A stretch of 64,000 nt of DNA from Muribaculaceae bacterium (GTDB lineage: Bacteria > Bacteroidota > Bacteroidia > Bacteroidales > Muribaculaceae): NCBI GenBank assembly GCA_017473615.1, contig JAFUKL010000017.1, positions 50,011 through 114,010 on the forward strand. Reading direction: 5' to 3'. Both the position numbers and the translations under genes were made by a program. This document shows, one piece after another, positions 1 through 9,660 of this stretch. Under the pieces are notes generated by a model. The model saw only the letters and a list, made by a program, of their open reading frames with translations. It did not search any database and was not told where the DNA came from. The number at the start of each line of letters is the position of its first letter. The stretch's first letter is position 1.

Positions 1-151
1 ACATTTTTTCCTCATAAGAAAGGCAAAAGCCATACTTGAAGTCTCCCACTCTATGACAAAACTCCTATCAAAAACAACGGATTAACTTGGATTGGGTCTG
101 ATTTATTTTGAAGAATTAGGACAATCATTGGGTATTTATAATCTTATTTAT

Positions 152-159
152 TAATTTTG
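152..159 (+). promoter_or_regulatory. Probable -7 promoter box for legB operon
   Basis: TAATTTTG matches the Bacteroidetes -7 consensus TAnnTTTG and lies 43 bases before the chosen legB start codon at 203. No convincing -33 element is visible. The first 150 bases hold no gene I can assign. Confidence 0.5.
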
Positions 160-202
160 TGTGGGATTACTAATCCCTAAATTCATTAATTTCCATAGAA
201 AT

Positions 203-1180
203 ATGAAAAATGTATTGGTTACAGGTGCCGATGGATTCATAGGCTCACACCTTGTGGAACTGCTGCTTGATGAGGGATACTGCGTGCGCGCACTCAGCGT
301 TTACAATTCGTTTAATTATTGGGGGTGGTTAGAAGATATTCACCATCCTAACCTTGAGGTTGTGTGCGGCGATGTACGCGACCCTAATTATTGCCGCGAG
401 ATAATGAAAGGATGTGACACAGTGCTGCATCTTGCGGCGCTTATCGCCATCCCTTACAGCTACACCGCCCCCGACAGCTATGTTGATACCAACATAAAAG
501 GAACTCTTAATATCTGTCAGGCTGCACGGGACTTAGGCGTGGAACGTGTGATTGTCACATCCACAAGCGAAGTTTACGGTACTGCACAATACGTGCCTAT
601 CGACGAGAAACACCCTCGCCAACCACAATCTCCGTATTCAGCCACTAAAATCGGAGCTGATGCCATAGCAATGAGTTTCTATAACGCTTTCAATCTGCCC
701 GTGGTCATCGCTCGCCCATTCAACACCTACGGTCCTCGGCAATCGGCAAGAGCAATCATCCCTACTATCATCACACAAATAGCTAACGGCGTGCGAGAAA
801 TTAAAGTGGGCGACCTTACACCCACACGCGATTTCAACTACGTAAAGGATACTTGTCGCGGATTCCTTGCATTGGCAAAAGCACAGGGAATAGAAGGACA
901 GGAAATAAACATAGCCACCAATTCGGAAATATCAATGGAGAACACCTTGAAAACCATTGCACGACTGATGAATGCCGATGTGAATTGGGTACAAGACCCT
1001 GAACGCTTACGTCCGTCAAAGAGTGAAGTTTTCCGCTTGTGGGGAGACAACACCAAGATTACCACTCTTACCGACTGGCAACCGCAATACAGCATCGAGC
1101 AGGGACTATCGGAAACCATTGAATGGTTCACCAAGAAAGAAAATTTGGCGAAATATAAAGCAAACTTATACAACAAGTAA
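203..1180 (+). CDS. legB: NAD-dependent 4,6-dehydratase, LegB-like (nonulosonic acid pathway)
   Basis: Extended short-chain dehydrogenase of 325 residues. An N-terminal Rossmann motif (VTGADGFIGSHLVE) binds NAD, and the active site shows the TSTSEVYG serine region and Y145-x3-K149 (YSATK). Family knowledge: LegB oxidises C4 and dehydrates C5/C6 of an NDP-GlcNAc-type sugar, the first step toward legionaminic acid. The stretch VRALSVYNSFNYWGWLED soon after the nucleotide-binding motif is typical of this subgroup. The start is ATG 203 because the conserved fold begins at MKNVLVTG; an upstream GTG at 161 adds 14 unlikely residues. An acetyltransferase follows after 13 bases and neuB, neuC and neuA lie further on, supporting a sugar role. 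The aminotransferase normally paired with LegB is not in the window. Another NDP-sugar dehydratase or epimerase of the same family remains possible. Confidence 0.8.
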   Translation: MKNVLVTGADGFIGSHLVELLLDEGYCVRALSVYNSFNYWGWLEDIHHPNLEVVCGDVRDPNYCREIMKGCDTVLHLAALIAIPYSYTAPDSYVDTNIKGTLNICQAARDLGVERVIVTSTSEVYGTAQYVPIDEKHPRQPQSPYSATKIGADAIAMSFYNAFNLPVVIARPFNTYGPRQSARAIIPTIITQIANGVREIKVGDLTPTRDFNYVKDTCRGFLALAKAQGIEGQEINIATNSEISMENTLKTIARLMNADVNWVQDPERLRPSKSEVFRLWGDNTKITTLTDWQPQYSIEQGLSETIEWFTKKENLAKYKANLYNK

Positions 1181-1193
1181 GGAACAATAAGCT

Positions 1194-1832
1194 ATGGGAG
1201 AGAAACGATTGATACTTGTGGGTGGAGGCGGTCATTGCAAGGCTGTAATCGATGTCATCCTATCAACCGGACGCAGCATCTGTGGCATACTCGACAACAA
1301 CATCACCATAGGCAGCACCGTTCTTGGTATCCCCATAATAGGCAATGACAACGATATTGCGTCATTCGCAGACGCAAATACCGAATTTATCATTACCGTA
1401 GGACAAATCAAAACACCAACCATTCGCCGAGAAATAGTCGAGAGAATAAAATCTGCTGCCGGAACGTTAGCCGCACCCGTTATTGCAAGTTCCGCTCATA
1501 TTGCAAAAGGGGTTACGATAGGCAGAGGTACGGTGATTATGCATAATGTCGTTATCAATTCAGCCGCCACCATAGGAGAAAACACAATCATCAACACCGG
1601 TGCTATAGTGGAACACGACTGTAGCGTAGGTGATTTCGTTCACATCTCCACAGGAGCAATTATAAATGGAGGTTGCAACATCGGCTGCAACACATTCATA
1701 GGAAGCCATGTCACCGTTGTCAACGGAAAACAAGTGTCCAATGACATCGTTGTGGGTGCAGGAGCAACAGTAACTTGCGACATCACCCAATCCGGCACTT
1801 ACTGCGGCACCCCGGCAAAACCCATAACATAA
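1194..1832 (+). CDS. neuD: NeuD/PglD-family sugar acetyltransferase
   Basis: A 212-residue protein with a small N-terminal nucleotide-sugar-binding Rossmann unit (LILVGGGGHCKAVID, residues 5-19) followed by left-handed beta-helix hexapeptide repeats (about 95-200). H141 in the VEHDC motif sits where PglD-type enzymes carry the catalytic histidine. It would transfer acetyl from acetyl-CoA to an amino group (LegH/PglD role) or to a sialic acid hydroxyl (NeuD role). The 13-base gap after legB implies one transcript. The neighbouring AT-rich Rhs island begins only 4 bases after its stop, so the rest of its pathway (neuB, neuC, neuA) now lies 9 kb downstream. Family assignment is firm; the exact acceptor is inferred from context. 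Confidence 0.83.
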   Translation: MGEKRLILVGGGGHCKAVIDVILSTGRSICGILDNNITIGSTVLGIPIIGNDNDIASFADANTEFIITVGQIKTPTIRREIVERIKSAAGTLAAPVIASSAHIAKGVTIGRGTVIMHNVVINSAATIGENTIINTGAIVEHDCSVGDFVHISTGAIINGGCNIGCNTFIGSHVTVVNGKQVSNDIVVGAGATVTCDITQSGTYCGTPAKPIT

Positions 1833-1836
1833 AACC

Positions 1837-2241
1837 ATGAAACATTTAATTACAATTCTAATATTACTAATCTCCATAACTATAGAATCGCAAACGATAA
1901 CATATAGTTATGATGCTTGCGGTAATCGTATAAGTCGTGAAATCATATTATCCCGTTCCATAGATACTTCAAAAAAATCATTTGAAGAAAAATTATCAGA
2001 AAATACAATTATTATATACCCAAATCCTACTGAAGGTATATTAAAAATAGAAATTAAAGGATGGGAACAAACCGGAAATCAATCAATCATCGTTTACGAT
2101 TCTAATGGAGGATTAATTCATGATACCATTATAACATCATCTATTACAGAAATTGATTTAAGTAATTGTACTAATAGCATATATATCTTAATAATTTCAT
2201 ACAACAACGAAACTTCAACTTGGAAGATTATCAAGAAATAA
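1837..2241 (+). CDS. Small secreted protein with T9SS type A sorting domain, Rhs companion
   Basis: A 134-residue protein. Residues 1-19 form a signal peptide. Next comes one YD-repeat-like sliver (ITYSYDACGNRISRE, about 20-35), then a charged linker, then a type A C-terminal sorting domain beginning at Y61-P-N-P and ending WKIIKK. Such domains direct export through the type IX system and removal of the domain at the surface. The mature protein would therefore be only about 40 residues. It starts 4 bases after the neuD stop and ends 6 bases before the giant Rhs gene, so the two are probably cotranscribed. The Rhs protein itself ends in a toxin and not in a sorting domain. I do not know a defined function; a leftover of an Rhs gene or a secretion partner are both possible. 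Confidence 0.7.
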   Translation: MKHLITILILLISITIESQTITYSYDACGNRISREIILSRSIDTSKKSFEEKLSENTIIIYPNPTEGILKIEIKGWEQTGNQSIIVYDSNGGLIHDTIITSSITEIDLSNCTNSIYILIISYNNETSTWKIIKK

Positions 2242-2247
2242 TTTAGA

Positions 2248-5200
2248 ATGAAGAAAATATTATTTTTCATATTATATATTCTAATATCTTTATTTCATGC
2301 AAAAACATACGCCACAAACGGGCATGAAACAGCCATAACTGACACTGTTAATCTATCAAATCTAACCGATGAACAATATGAATCATATTTTGATTCAATA
2401 AAATCGAAATTATACCCCCAACCAATTTTAGTATCCGCCGATTCATCTAAGATTACGCAAGAATCGCCAATAGAAACATATTCCTTATATGATGACGAAA
2501 TTATAATATCTTCTGTTAGTCTTGATTACACAAAAGATGTCGGACAAATACCCATTAAATCAGATGTTACCTCAACCGGTGCAAAAACTTATGAGATCCC
2601 GATTGATGTATATCCCGGAATAAAAGAACTGAACCCAAAATTATCTTTATATTATAATAGTCAGCAAGGCAACAATATTTTAGGCGTGGGGTGGTCGCTA
2701 TCGGGAATACAAGCGATTACACGAGGAGTAAAAACAAAACTCATGGATGGAGATACAGGAGGTGTAAAACAAAAACCTGATGACGCTTTCTATCTAAACG
2801 GAATAAGATTAGTAAAACTTAGCGAAACAGATGAAAATATAATCTATGAATCCGAAAAAGGAAACATAAAAGTAAAGGCTTATATATCAGGAAATATTAC
2901 TAAATATTTTGAGGTATTTTATCCGAATGGAAATAAAGGAATCTTCGGGAAATCATCAAATACATCGACCAACTACCACAGCTACCCTTTAATGTCATTA
3001 TACGACTTATTTCAAAATAGTATAGAATACATTTATAATTATTTCGATAATCACTATTCTCTCAGAAGAATAGAATACAATAATGCAACTGTTGAATTTC
3101 AATATATCACACGCACAGACACTCTTAATTATTATTCCGGAGGATATAATATTATAGAAACAAAATTATTATCAAGCATTATATCTAAATTTGAAAATAA
3201 AACATTAGGAACCTATACTTTATCATATACCACAAACAACTATTTATCATTACTATCGCAAGTAGATTATGATTGTAACAGTAGGACGTTCAACCCTATT
3301 CGTTTTTTTTATAAAAAAAACCATGAGAATGAACCTTTTTCAAAAAGAAACGTCCAACTATTTGAATGGTATCGCTTTAATTCCTCAAGTACAATACGAA
3401 CAGTACGCGGTAAATTTGATTATATATCCGGTGATGATGGTTTGATTGTATTCCCGAACAATAATCCTTATTGGAAATATTATCAGCATTCCACATGGTT
3501 TAGAGATACAAAGAATTATTTTAAAAATCTATACGAAAACAATCAAAAAATTATCGTATATACAAATCTTTCAGGATTTACAACAGTAACACAAGGAATA
3601 ATGACAACCGGAAATGGATTCATTGATGTTCTTTGTGCTGATTTAGAAGGAAAACAAGACGAATATATAATAAAAATCAATAATACCGTTACAAACTCAA
3701 AAGACAGAGTCACATTCAAGGTATATCGAGCAAGTATTATGAGTGGATTAGTCAATATGTATTCAAGAGATTATGACTTTTCTACTGTATATAAGGACGA
3801 AAGCGACAACCAAAGCATACAACCAAAGTTCTATTATTCAGGCGATTTTAATGGTGACGGAAAATCTGAAATATTGGCTGTTTCTGTTCATGAACCATTT
3901 GGAGACACCACAAAACCTTCTATTTGTTATTTATTTGACTTGGCAAATAATCGGATTTTACATCAAGAACATGTCTTTGATTTTAATTTCGAATTTGTAG
4001 GAACATCTCAAACAGATCCACAAGCAGCAACCAATAATTCAGATAAACTACTTGTTTTAGATGTAGATGGCGATGGGAAAAGTGATATTTGTCACATTGA
4101 TAAGGACGGAATACACGTATATACATTTAATTTGTCAGGCAGTTCTTTGGTTGCAGAGAAAATGTACTCTTTTCCTTATTTAAACAAGCAAATTCTACGA
4201 TATAAAGAAGTTTTACTTGGCGATATGAATGGAGACGGCTTGGGTGATTTGGTCGTTACTCCAAGTTGCTACAATTCCGGTGATAACAGTTGGTGGATAT
4301 GTAATTCTACCGGAGCCGGATTTTCTACTGTCCATGATTTTGAGTCAGCATATAATTCCACAGATACAAATATCGGATTTATGTTACAAGATGTAAATAC
4401 TGATGGAATTTCCGATATAATCAAATTTCAGAGAAACAGTGCTAATGTATACTTTGCAAAAAACAACACAGCTAATTCCGACAATATTCAAATTATATTA
4501 TCTCACTATAATAATACAGCAAAATTAATTCCTCTCAATGTTACATCTCGTAATACTTACACTCAACTTTTAGCGCTGAATGACAGTATTATAACTCGTA
4601 TATCCCACAACCGGCATTATGCCGATGAAACACTTATCAGAGGAATGGCTAATAGTTTGGGGGTGGTCGAAAGTAATACTTATCAAAAAATAGATGCCGA
4701 AAGTGTAGAATCGGGTTTCTACACAAAGGGGATAGACGCTGTTTTTCCATACGTAAATATACAAGAACCGCTTTCTATTGTTTCATCGGTAGAAACATTT
4801 GTAAATGGTTCTTTTTTTGAAAAATTGGATTATAGTTATACCAATGCAGTAATTCATCGACAAGGATTAGGATTCTGTGGTTTTGGTGAAATAAAATGTA
4901 CTGACAGCAGAGCAAAAACAAGAACTCAAATATTCGACCCTTATAAATATGGGGTAATGACAAAAGAGATTACCGATGAATACGAACATATTTTCAGTTA
5001 TTCTTCTTTACGACGCTCAAACGGCACTTTGCGTTTACATTTAGGCAGTAAAACGGAAAAAGATTTATTAAAAGGAACACAAACAGTGACTTTGATAGAA
5101 TATGACGATTATGAAAGTCCTAAGAGCATTGCCGTATATTATCCTAATGGAATAACAACCAACACAAATAATTATTACTCCAATAATACGAATGTAGGAG

Positions 5201-8200
5201 ACGGCTATTATATAGGTTTCTTGAACGAAAAAACTGTTGTCACTCATCGTACAGGAACTGAATCTATTACTGAACGAATGTTCATTCCTGCTCATTCTTC
5301 CATGCAACCAAGCATTAAACAATATTTCATTAATGGTAATCTTATTGAAAATAATGTATATCAGTATGATGAATACGGGAATCTTACATCACACCGAGTA
5401 ACACCATACGAATCAACGGTGTCGCAAGTAATCAATTATAACTATGATAGTTATGGGCGACTTATAAAGAAAACCGACCCGATGGGACTTTCCAATGAAT
5501 ATGTTTTTGATGACAAAGGACGTGTATCGGTTACTAAAGATAAACGTGGTAATGCGACAACCCACGCATACGACTCTTTTGGCAGAGACACCTTGACCGT
5601 TTACCCCGACAATACTAAGAAAGCGATAAAATATGCTTGGAGTACCGACCGCAACGGAGAATTATACACCATCACAACTTCAGAAACCGGAAAACCTACC
5701 GAAATTGTTTATTATGATGCTTTAAATCGGGAAACTCGTAGAGGAACGGTACGATTTGACGGTTCAATGATTTATGTGGATAAAGTTTACAACAGCATAG
5801 GTAAACTCAAAAAAGAATCGTTACCATACAAAACCGGCTCGGCAAGCCTTTGGAATATCTACACATATGATAGTCATGATAGAGTTACCGCCTATACAGA
5901 AGCATCAGGACGCACCACGGCTTATTCTTATAACGGCACAAAAATCACAACCGTTGAAGACGGTGTAAGCATAACTCGCGATTACGATGCACTCGGTAAT
6001 ATTATTACAGTGGAAGACGCAGCCGGAATTATATCGTATAACCTATGTGCCGATGGAAAGCCCGCATCCATTTCAGTTCCGGGCAATGTCACTACGACTT
6101 TCGGGTATGATAGGTACAGGCGACGCATATCATTAAATGATCCAAGTCATGGAATCACCACATACGAATATAACGCTGCCGGTAATATTTATAAAGTAAC
6201 CAACGCACGAGGTGACAGCACTATTTATTCATACGACAACTTCAATCGCCTTGTATATGCAGTAATGCCTGAAATGGTAGTCAGTTATATTTATAATGAA
6301 TATAATGAGCCGATAGAATCCATAACAGAATATATGAGTGGAACATCATTACAATCATATTCATATACTGATTATGATAATTATGGTAGAATATCCACAT
6401 ATTCTGAAACGTTAGATAACAAAACTTTCAGAAAAGACTTTGAATATTCAGATGGTAATGTATCATGTGTAAAATATTACTATAAATCATCTTTATTAGC
6501 GAAAGAGAACCATGAATATATAAATGGGCATTTGGAGCGTATTAAGATAGATGATTTCACACGTTACAAACTATCTGCTGAAAATGAATTCGGACAACCC
6601 ACTCAAATATCAAGCTACAGAAATACCAGATACTATAATTACGACAGTTATGGCTTGCCAATAGGACGAAAAGTAAAAAATGCACATGGCGATACTATTC
6701 AGAATGAAACATATTCGTTTGACATTGCCACTCGCAACCTGCTCTCCCGAAGCGACAGAATACATAACACTGTAGAAACATTCTCTTATGACAATCTTAA
6801 TCGTCTCGTCGGCGACAGTTTCGGAGATATACAGTATGATATAAAAGGAAATATCCTGTTTAAATCCGGAGTCGGCTCAATGGAATACAATCTCCCATCA
6901 AAGCCTTACGCTGTCACCAATGTGGAAAATGTAGGAGAATCGATACCCAGATATACACAATCTGTCAGCTACACATCATTCCATCGTCCTAATGTGATAA
7001 GCGAAAACGGCATTGAGGCAAGAATACAATATGATGGGAATGGCGACAGACACAGAATGTATGTTAAACGTAATGGTAATACCATTCTCACACGTCACTA
7101 CTTCTCCGACTGTTATGAGCGTGATGTGGATTCACTATCAAATGTAACACAACGCTTATACCTTGGGGGCAGTACATACGACGCCACAATGATGCTTGAA
7201 ATAGATAGTACAGGCAGTGAATTGCATTATCTGTTCCGAGATTATTTAGGCAATGTCAGGCTTGTAACCGACCGCTTTGGTGATGTCGTTCAAGAACTGA
7301 GCTATGACGCTTGGGGCAGATTGCGTAACCCTGCCACACATGAAGTGTATGCGCCGGGAGAAGAACCCGAATTGAAGATAGGGCGAGGATATACAGGACA
7401 CGAACATTTACCATGGTTTGGACTGATAAACATGAATGCCCGATTGTATGATCCCGTCTTGGGACGTTTCTTGTCCCCCGACCCGTTTGTTCAAGCTCCG
7501 GACTTATCACAGAGTTTTAATCGCTATACTTATGCCATGAACAACCCATTCCGCTACACCGATGAATCCGGAGAATTTTGGTGGCTTGTGATAGGTGCAG
7601 TAATAGGTGGTGCAACGAATGTGATTATGAAAGCCGTCAGCGAGCAATTACACAGTTGGGGTGATGGCTTTGCCGCATTTGGGATAGGTGCGGCTGCCGG
7701 TATGGTGGGAGGAGCTGTAAGCGGATGGGCATTTGGTGTTGCCGGGGGTGCTGCCGCAGGTGCTGGTGGATTCTATGCGGGATCCTTAAGTGGAGCTGCA
7801 GGCAGTGCCATTTCGGCTCCGATATTGAGTGGAGGTAATTCGTTATATTTTGGAGACCCGTTTATGTCGGCAAGTGAGTATGCCTATGGCGTACTTGGAG
7901 GTGCTTTGGTGGGAGGAACTATCAATGGAATCACAGCAAGCGTCAACGGCAAAAATTTCTTCACAGGTAGGGGAAAGAACTCTGTTGAAGATATTATTGC
8001 AGGATATAAAGATTCTTTTTCGCTCAATGAGCATCATAATACAACAAATTATTCTGCTCACGATTCGCATAATGGAATAAACACTTCATCAACAAATAAT
8101 ATTACTAATAACAATTACACAAGATTTATAGCAAATGAAGATGGTTCTATTATTGATATGAAACCAACTATTGACAGAGTTTCAAAAGGAGAAACTATAT

Positions 8201-8400
8201 CAAGATTTAAGAATGATGGTACTATTTTTCGCAATGAAGAATTGTTACTACCTAAAATAAACACCAATTATACAGAGTGGGTTGTTCCTACGCCAGGATT
8301 ACCCTTACACCGTGCAGGACCTATGCGTATTGTATTTGGAGGCGAAAAATATTGGTTTACTAATGACCATTATAAGAGTTTTATATTATTAAATCCATAA
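2248..8400 (+). CDS. Secreted SpvB/Rhs polymorphic toxin with C-terminal barnase-family ribonuclease
   Basis: A 2050-residue protein. Residues 1-23 are a Sec signal peptide. An SpvB-like region (YNSQQGNNILGVGWSLSG) lies around 134-151. Four FG-GAP/VCBS calcium-binding loops lie near 532 (DFNGDGKSE), 605 (DVDGDGKSD), 658 (DMNGDGLGD) and 715 (DVNTDGISD). YD repeats fill about 1045-1600. The Rhs core (DYLGNVRLVTD to NRYTYAMNNPFRYTDESG) covers about 1660-1775, followed by a glycine/alanine-rich hydrophobic stretch to about 1905 and a variable tail. The last 80 residues align by eye with barnase and RNase Sa: IFRNE, then YTEWVVPTPG with E2010, MRIVFGG with R2027, and NDHYKSF with H2041, the general base, arginine and acid of that family. 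No PAAR or T6SS N-terminus is present, so export via Sec and an outer-membrane route is inferred. The barstar-like gene next door supports the ribonuclease call. The gene is much more AT-rich than neuD or neuB. Confidence 0.88.
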   Translation: MKKILFFILYILISLFHAKTYATNGHETAITDTVNLSNLTDEQYESYFDSIKSKLYPQPILVSADSSKITQESPIETYSLYDDEIIISSVSLDYTKDVGQIPIKSDVTSTGAKTYEIPIDVYPGIKELNPKLSLYYNSQQGNNILGVGWSLSGIQAITRGVKTKLMDGDTGGVKQKPDDAFYLNGIRLVKLSETDENIIYESEKGNIKVKAYISGNITKYFEVFYPNGNKGIFGKSSNTSTNYHSYPLMSLYDLFQNSIEYIYNYFDNHYSLRRIEYNNATVEFQYITRTDTLNYYSGGYNIIETKLLSSIISKFENKTLGTYTLSYTTNNYLSLLSQVDYDCNSRTFNPIRFFYKKNHENEPFSKRNVQLFEWYRFNSSSTIRTVRGKFDYISGDDGLIVFPNNNPYWKYYQHSTWFRDTKNYFKNLYENNQKIIVYTNLSGFTTVTQGIMTTGNGFIDVLCADLEGKQDEYIIKINNTVTNSKDRVTFKVYRASIMSGLVNMYSRDYDFSTVYKDESDNQSIQPKFYYSGDFNGDGKSEILAVSVHEPFGDTTKPSICYLFDLANNRILHQEHVFDFNFEFVGTSQTDPQAATNNSDKLLVLDVDGDGKSDICHIDKDGIHVYTFNLSGSSLVAEKMYSFPYLNKQILRYKEVLLGDMNGDGLGDLVVTPSCYNSGDNSWWICNSTGAGFSTVHDFESAYNSTDTNIGFMLQDVNTDGISDIIKFQRNSANVYFAKNNTANSDNIQIILSHYNNTAKLIPLNVTSRNTYTQLLALNDSIITRISHNRHYADETLIRGMANSLGVVESNTYQKIDAESVESGFYTKGIDAVFPYVNIQEPLSIVSSVETFVNGSFFEKLDYSYTNAVIHRQGLGFCGFGEIKCTDSRAKTRTQIFDPYKYGVMTKEITDEYEHIFSYSSLRRSNGTLRLHLGSKTEKDLLKGTQTVTLIEYDDYESPKSIAVYYPNGITTNTNNYYSNNTNVGDGYYIGFLNEKTVVTHRTGTESITERMFIPAHSSMQPSIKQYFINGNLIENNVYQYDEYGNLTSHRVTPYESTVSQVINYNYDSYGRLIKKTDPMGLSNEYVFDDKGRVSVTKDKRGNATTHAYDSFGRDTLTVYPDNTKKAIKYAWSTDRNGELYTITTSETGKPTEIVYYDALNRETRRGTVRFDGSMIYVDKVYNSIGKLKKESLPYKTGSASLWNIYTYDSHDRVTAYTEASGRTTAYSYNGTKITTVEDGVSITRDYDALGNIITVEDAAGIISYNLCADGKPASISVPGNVTTTFGYDRYRRRISLNDPSHGITTYEYNAAGNIYKVTNARGDSTIYSYDNFNRLVYAVMPEMVVSYIYNEYNEPIESITEYMSGTSLQSYSYTDYDNYGRISTYSETLDNKTFRKDFEYSDGNVSCVKYYYKSSLLAKENHEYINGHLERIKIDDFTRYKLSAENEFGQPTQISSYRNTRYYNYDSYGLPIGRKVKNAHGDTIQNETYSFDIATRNLLSRSDRIHNTVETFSYDNLNRLVGDSFGDIQYDIKGNILFKSGVGSMEYNLPSKPYAVTNVENVGESIPRYTQSVSYTSFHRPNVISENGIEARIQYDGNGDRHRMYVKRNGNTILTRHYFSDCYERDVDSLSNVTQRLYLGGSTYDATMMLEIDSTGSELHYLFRDYLGNVRLVTDRFGDVVQELSYDAWGRLRNPATHEVYAPGEEPELKIGRGYTGHEHLPWFGLINMNARLYDPVLGRFLSPDPFVQAPDLSQSFNRYTYAMNNPFRYTDESGEFWWLVIGAVIGGATNVIMKAVSEQLHSWGDGFAAFGIGAAAGMVGGAVSGWAFGVAGGAAAGAGGFYAGSLSGAAGSAISAPILSGGNSLYFGDPFMSASEYAYGVLGGALVGGTINGITASVNGKNFFTGRGKNSVEDIIAGYKDSFSLNEHHNTTNYSAHDSHNGINTSSTNNITNNNYTRFIANEDGSIIDMKPTIDRVSKGETISRFKNDGTIFRNEELLLPKINTNYTEWVVPTPGLPLHRAGPMRIVFGGEKYWFTNDHYKSFILLNP

Positions 8401-8409
8401 TATTACGAC

Positions 8410-9192
8410 ATGAAACAAATAGTGTATTTTAAAGAATTAAAATCATTGAAATATACCGACAGCTATAATGCGTATATTTCATCAAATGATATATTATCGC
8501 AACTTTTTCAACATTTCGATATTCCGGAATGTATTTATGAAAGAACTTGGTATGGATTGAAAAATGCACTTGAGGAACAATGGTGGTTCTCAACAAATAA
8601 TATAGTTATCATCCTTGAAGATATATCACGTATACCAGACAAAGACATGGTAAACTATATATGGCTAATAAATAATCTTCATGAATCTCAACTTAATTTT
8701 ACTTTTATATTTAATGAAAAAGACATTGCAATTATAAAGTTATTGCATACATTTGTTGAAATTGCAGATTTATTAAACGACATCATTAAAGCCAAAGATT
8801 ATATATGGAAAAACTTTTGTGGTGGAGATAAAATATTGTTTCAAGATATTTGTTACCATCATAAGGAATATCGCTATATTGCAAATATAAAAAGTATTAA
8901 GAATAAAACTGAATTATTTGAAGAACTTAGTACAAAGTTACATTTACCATCTTACTTTGGACATAATTGGGACGCATTAAATGAATTGTTCAATGATTTT
9001 CATTGGATTGATGAAAAAGAAATTATAATAATTCATGAAGATGTTTCTTCTATGAATCAAAATGATTTAGAAATCTATATTAAAATCATCTCGAATTCTT
9101 TGATTTCTTGGCAACAAGATACAAAACATATTATTAAATATATTTTCAAAACAAAGGATAAAGATTTAGTTCAATGTATAATGAATAAATAA
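8410..9192 (+). CDS. Double-barstar immunity protein for the Rhs ribonuclease
   Basis: A 260-residue protein starting 9 bases after the toxin stop. Its C-terminal half (about 150-250) matches barstar: LPSYFGHNWDALNELFNDF resembles the barstar helix-2 region, with D188 at the place of barstar D35 and glutamate at the place of the key D39, followed by IIIIHEDV and a last beta strand. The N-terminal half (about 15-110) repeats the pattern weakly (ERTWYGLKNALEEQWW, then IVIILEDIS) but lacks the aspartates that plug the RNase active site. I infer a tandem duplication with one active and one degenerate barstar unit. Barstars bind and block barnase-family RNases in the cytoplasm of the producer. Absence of a signal peptide fits this. 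The composition is AT-rich like the toxin gene. Confidence 0.82.
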   Translation: MKQIVYFKELKSLKYTDSYNAYISSNDILSQLFQHFDIPECIYERTWYGLKNALEEQWWFSTNNIVIILEDISRIPDKDMVNYIWLINNLHESQLNFTFIFNEKDIAIIKLLHTFVEIADLLNDIIKAKDYIWKNFCGGDKILFQDICYHHKEYRYIANIKSIKNKTELFEELSTKLHLPSYFGHNWDALNELFNDFHWIDEKEIIIIHEDVSSMNQNDLEIYIKIISNSLISWQQDTKHIIKYIFKTKDKDLVQCIMNK

Positions 9193-9194
9193 AA

Positions 9195-9651
9195 GTGATG
9201 GTTAAATATCTAAAAGAGGGAAATATATTCAATATAGAAGGTGTAATGAATTATGCTCATGGGTATAATTGTGCCGGTGCAATGGGTAAAGGTATTGCTT
9301 TACAATTCAAAGAAAAATATCCTCAAATGTTTCGTCTATATAAACAAAAATGTAAAACCGGAGATTTTGTCCCGGGTGATGTTTTTGAATATAACTATGG
9401 TAATGGGTATGTATATAATTTAGGCACACAAAAAAACTTGGAGGACAAAAGCTGAAATTGAATTTATAAGAATGTCATTAGAAAATATGATGTTACAAGC
9501 TGAAAATCGAAAAGTCAAAGCCATTGCTTTGCCTGCAATAGGAGCCGGATTAGGCGGACTTGATTGGAATGATGTTAAAAAAGAGATTAAATATATTTCT
9601 AAAAAATATCCTAATATCGATTTATATGTCGTAGAATCTTATAAACCTTAA
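9195..9651 (+). pseudogene. Macro-domain (ADP-ribose-binding) protein, frameshifted
   Basis: The first 86 codons give a macro domain start: GYNCAGAMGKGIALQFKEKYP is the ADP-ribose-binding loop of the Poa1p/DarG-like group. The frame then stops at 9453. The expected continuation (TWRTKAEIEFIRMSLENM, then ALPAIGAGLGGLDW, then the end at 9651) is intact in the +1 frame. The change lies in a run of seven A at about 9428-9434; six A would restore one reading frame of about 151 residues. A real mutation or a homopolymer sequencing error could explain it. The slip needed is +1, so the classic -1 slippery signal does not apply. GTG 9195 and ATG 9198 are both possible starts. Position in an immunity cluster suggests protection against an ADP-ribosylating toxin; that is inference. 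Confidence 0.75.
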
Positions 9652-9660
9652 ATTCATATT

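Noticed and set aside
1-160. Possible tail of an upstream coding region ending at base 85 on the plus strand
   Set aside because: The minus strand is also open over a similar length and neither 27-codon piece has a recognisable motif, so no gene could be supported.
6000-7600. Several opposite-strand open frames inside the Rhs, pheT, mutS and portal genes
   Set aside because: They follow the codon structure of the real gene on the other strand and show no domain or start signals.
9420-9455. Programmed -1 frameshift at A-AAA-AAC in the macro-domain gene
   Set aside because: The heptamer is in the right phase for -1 slippage, but the conserved continuation is in the +1 frame, and the -1 frame stops soon after.
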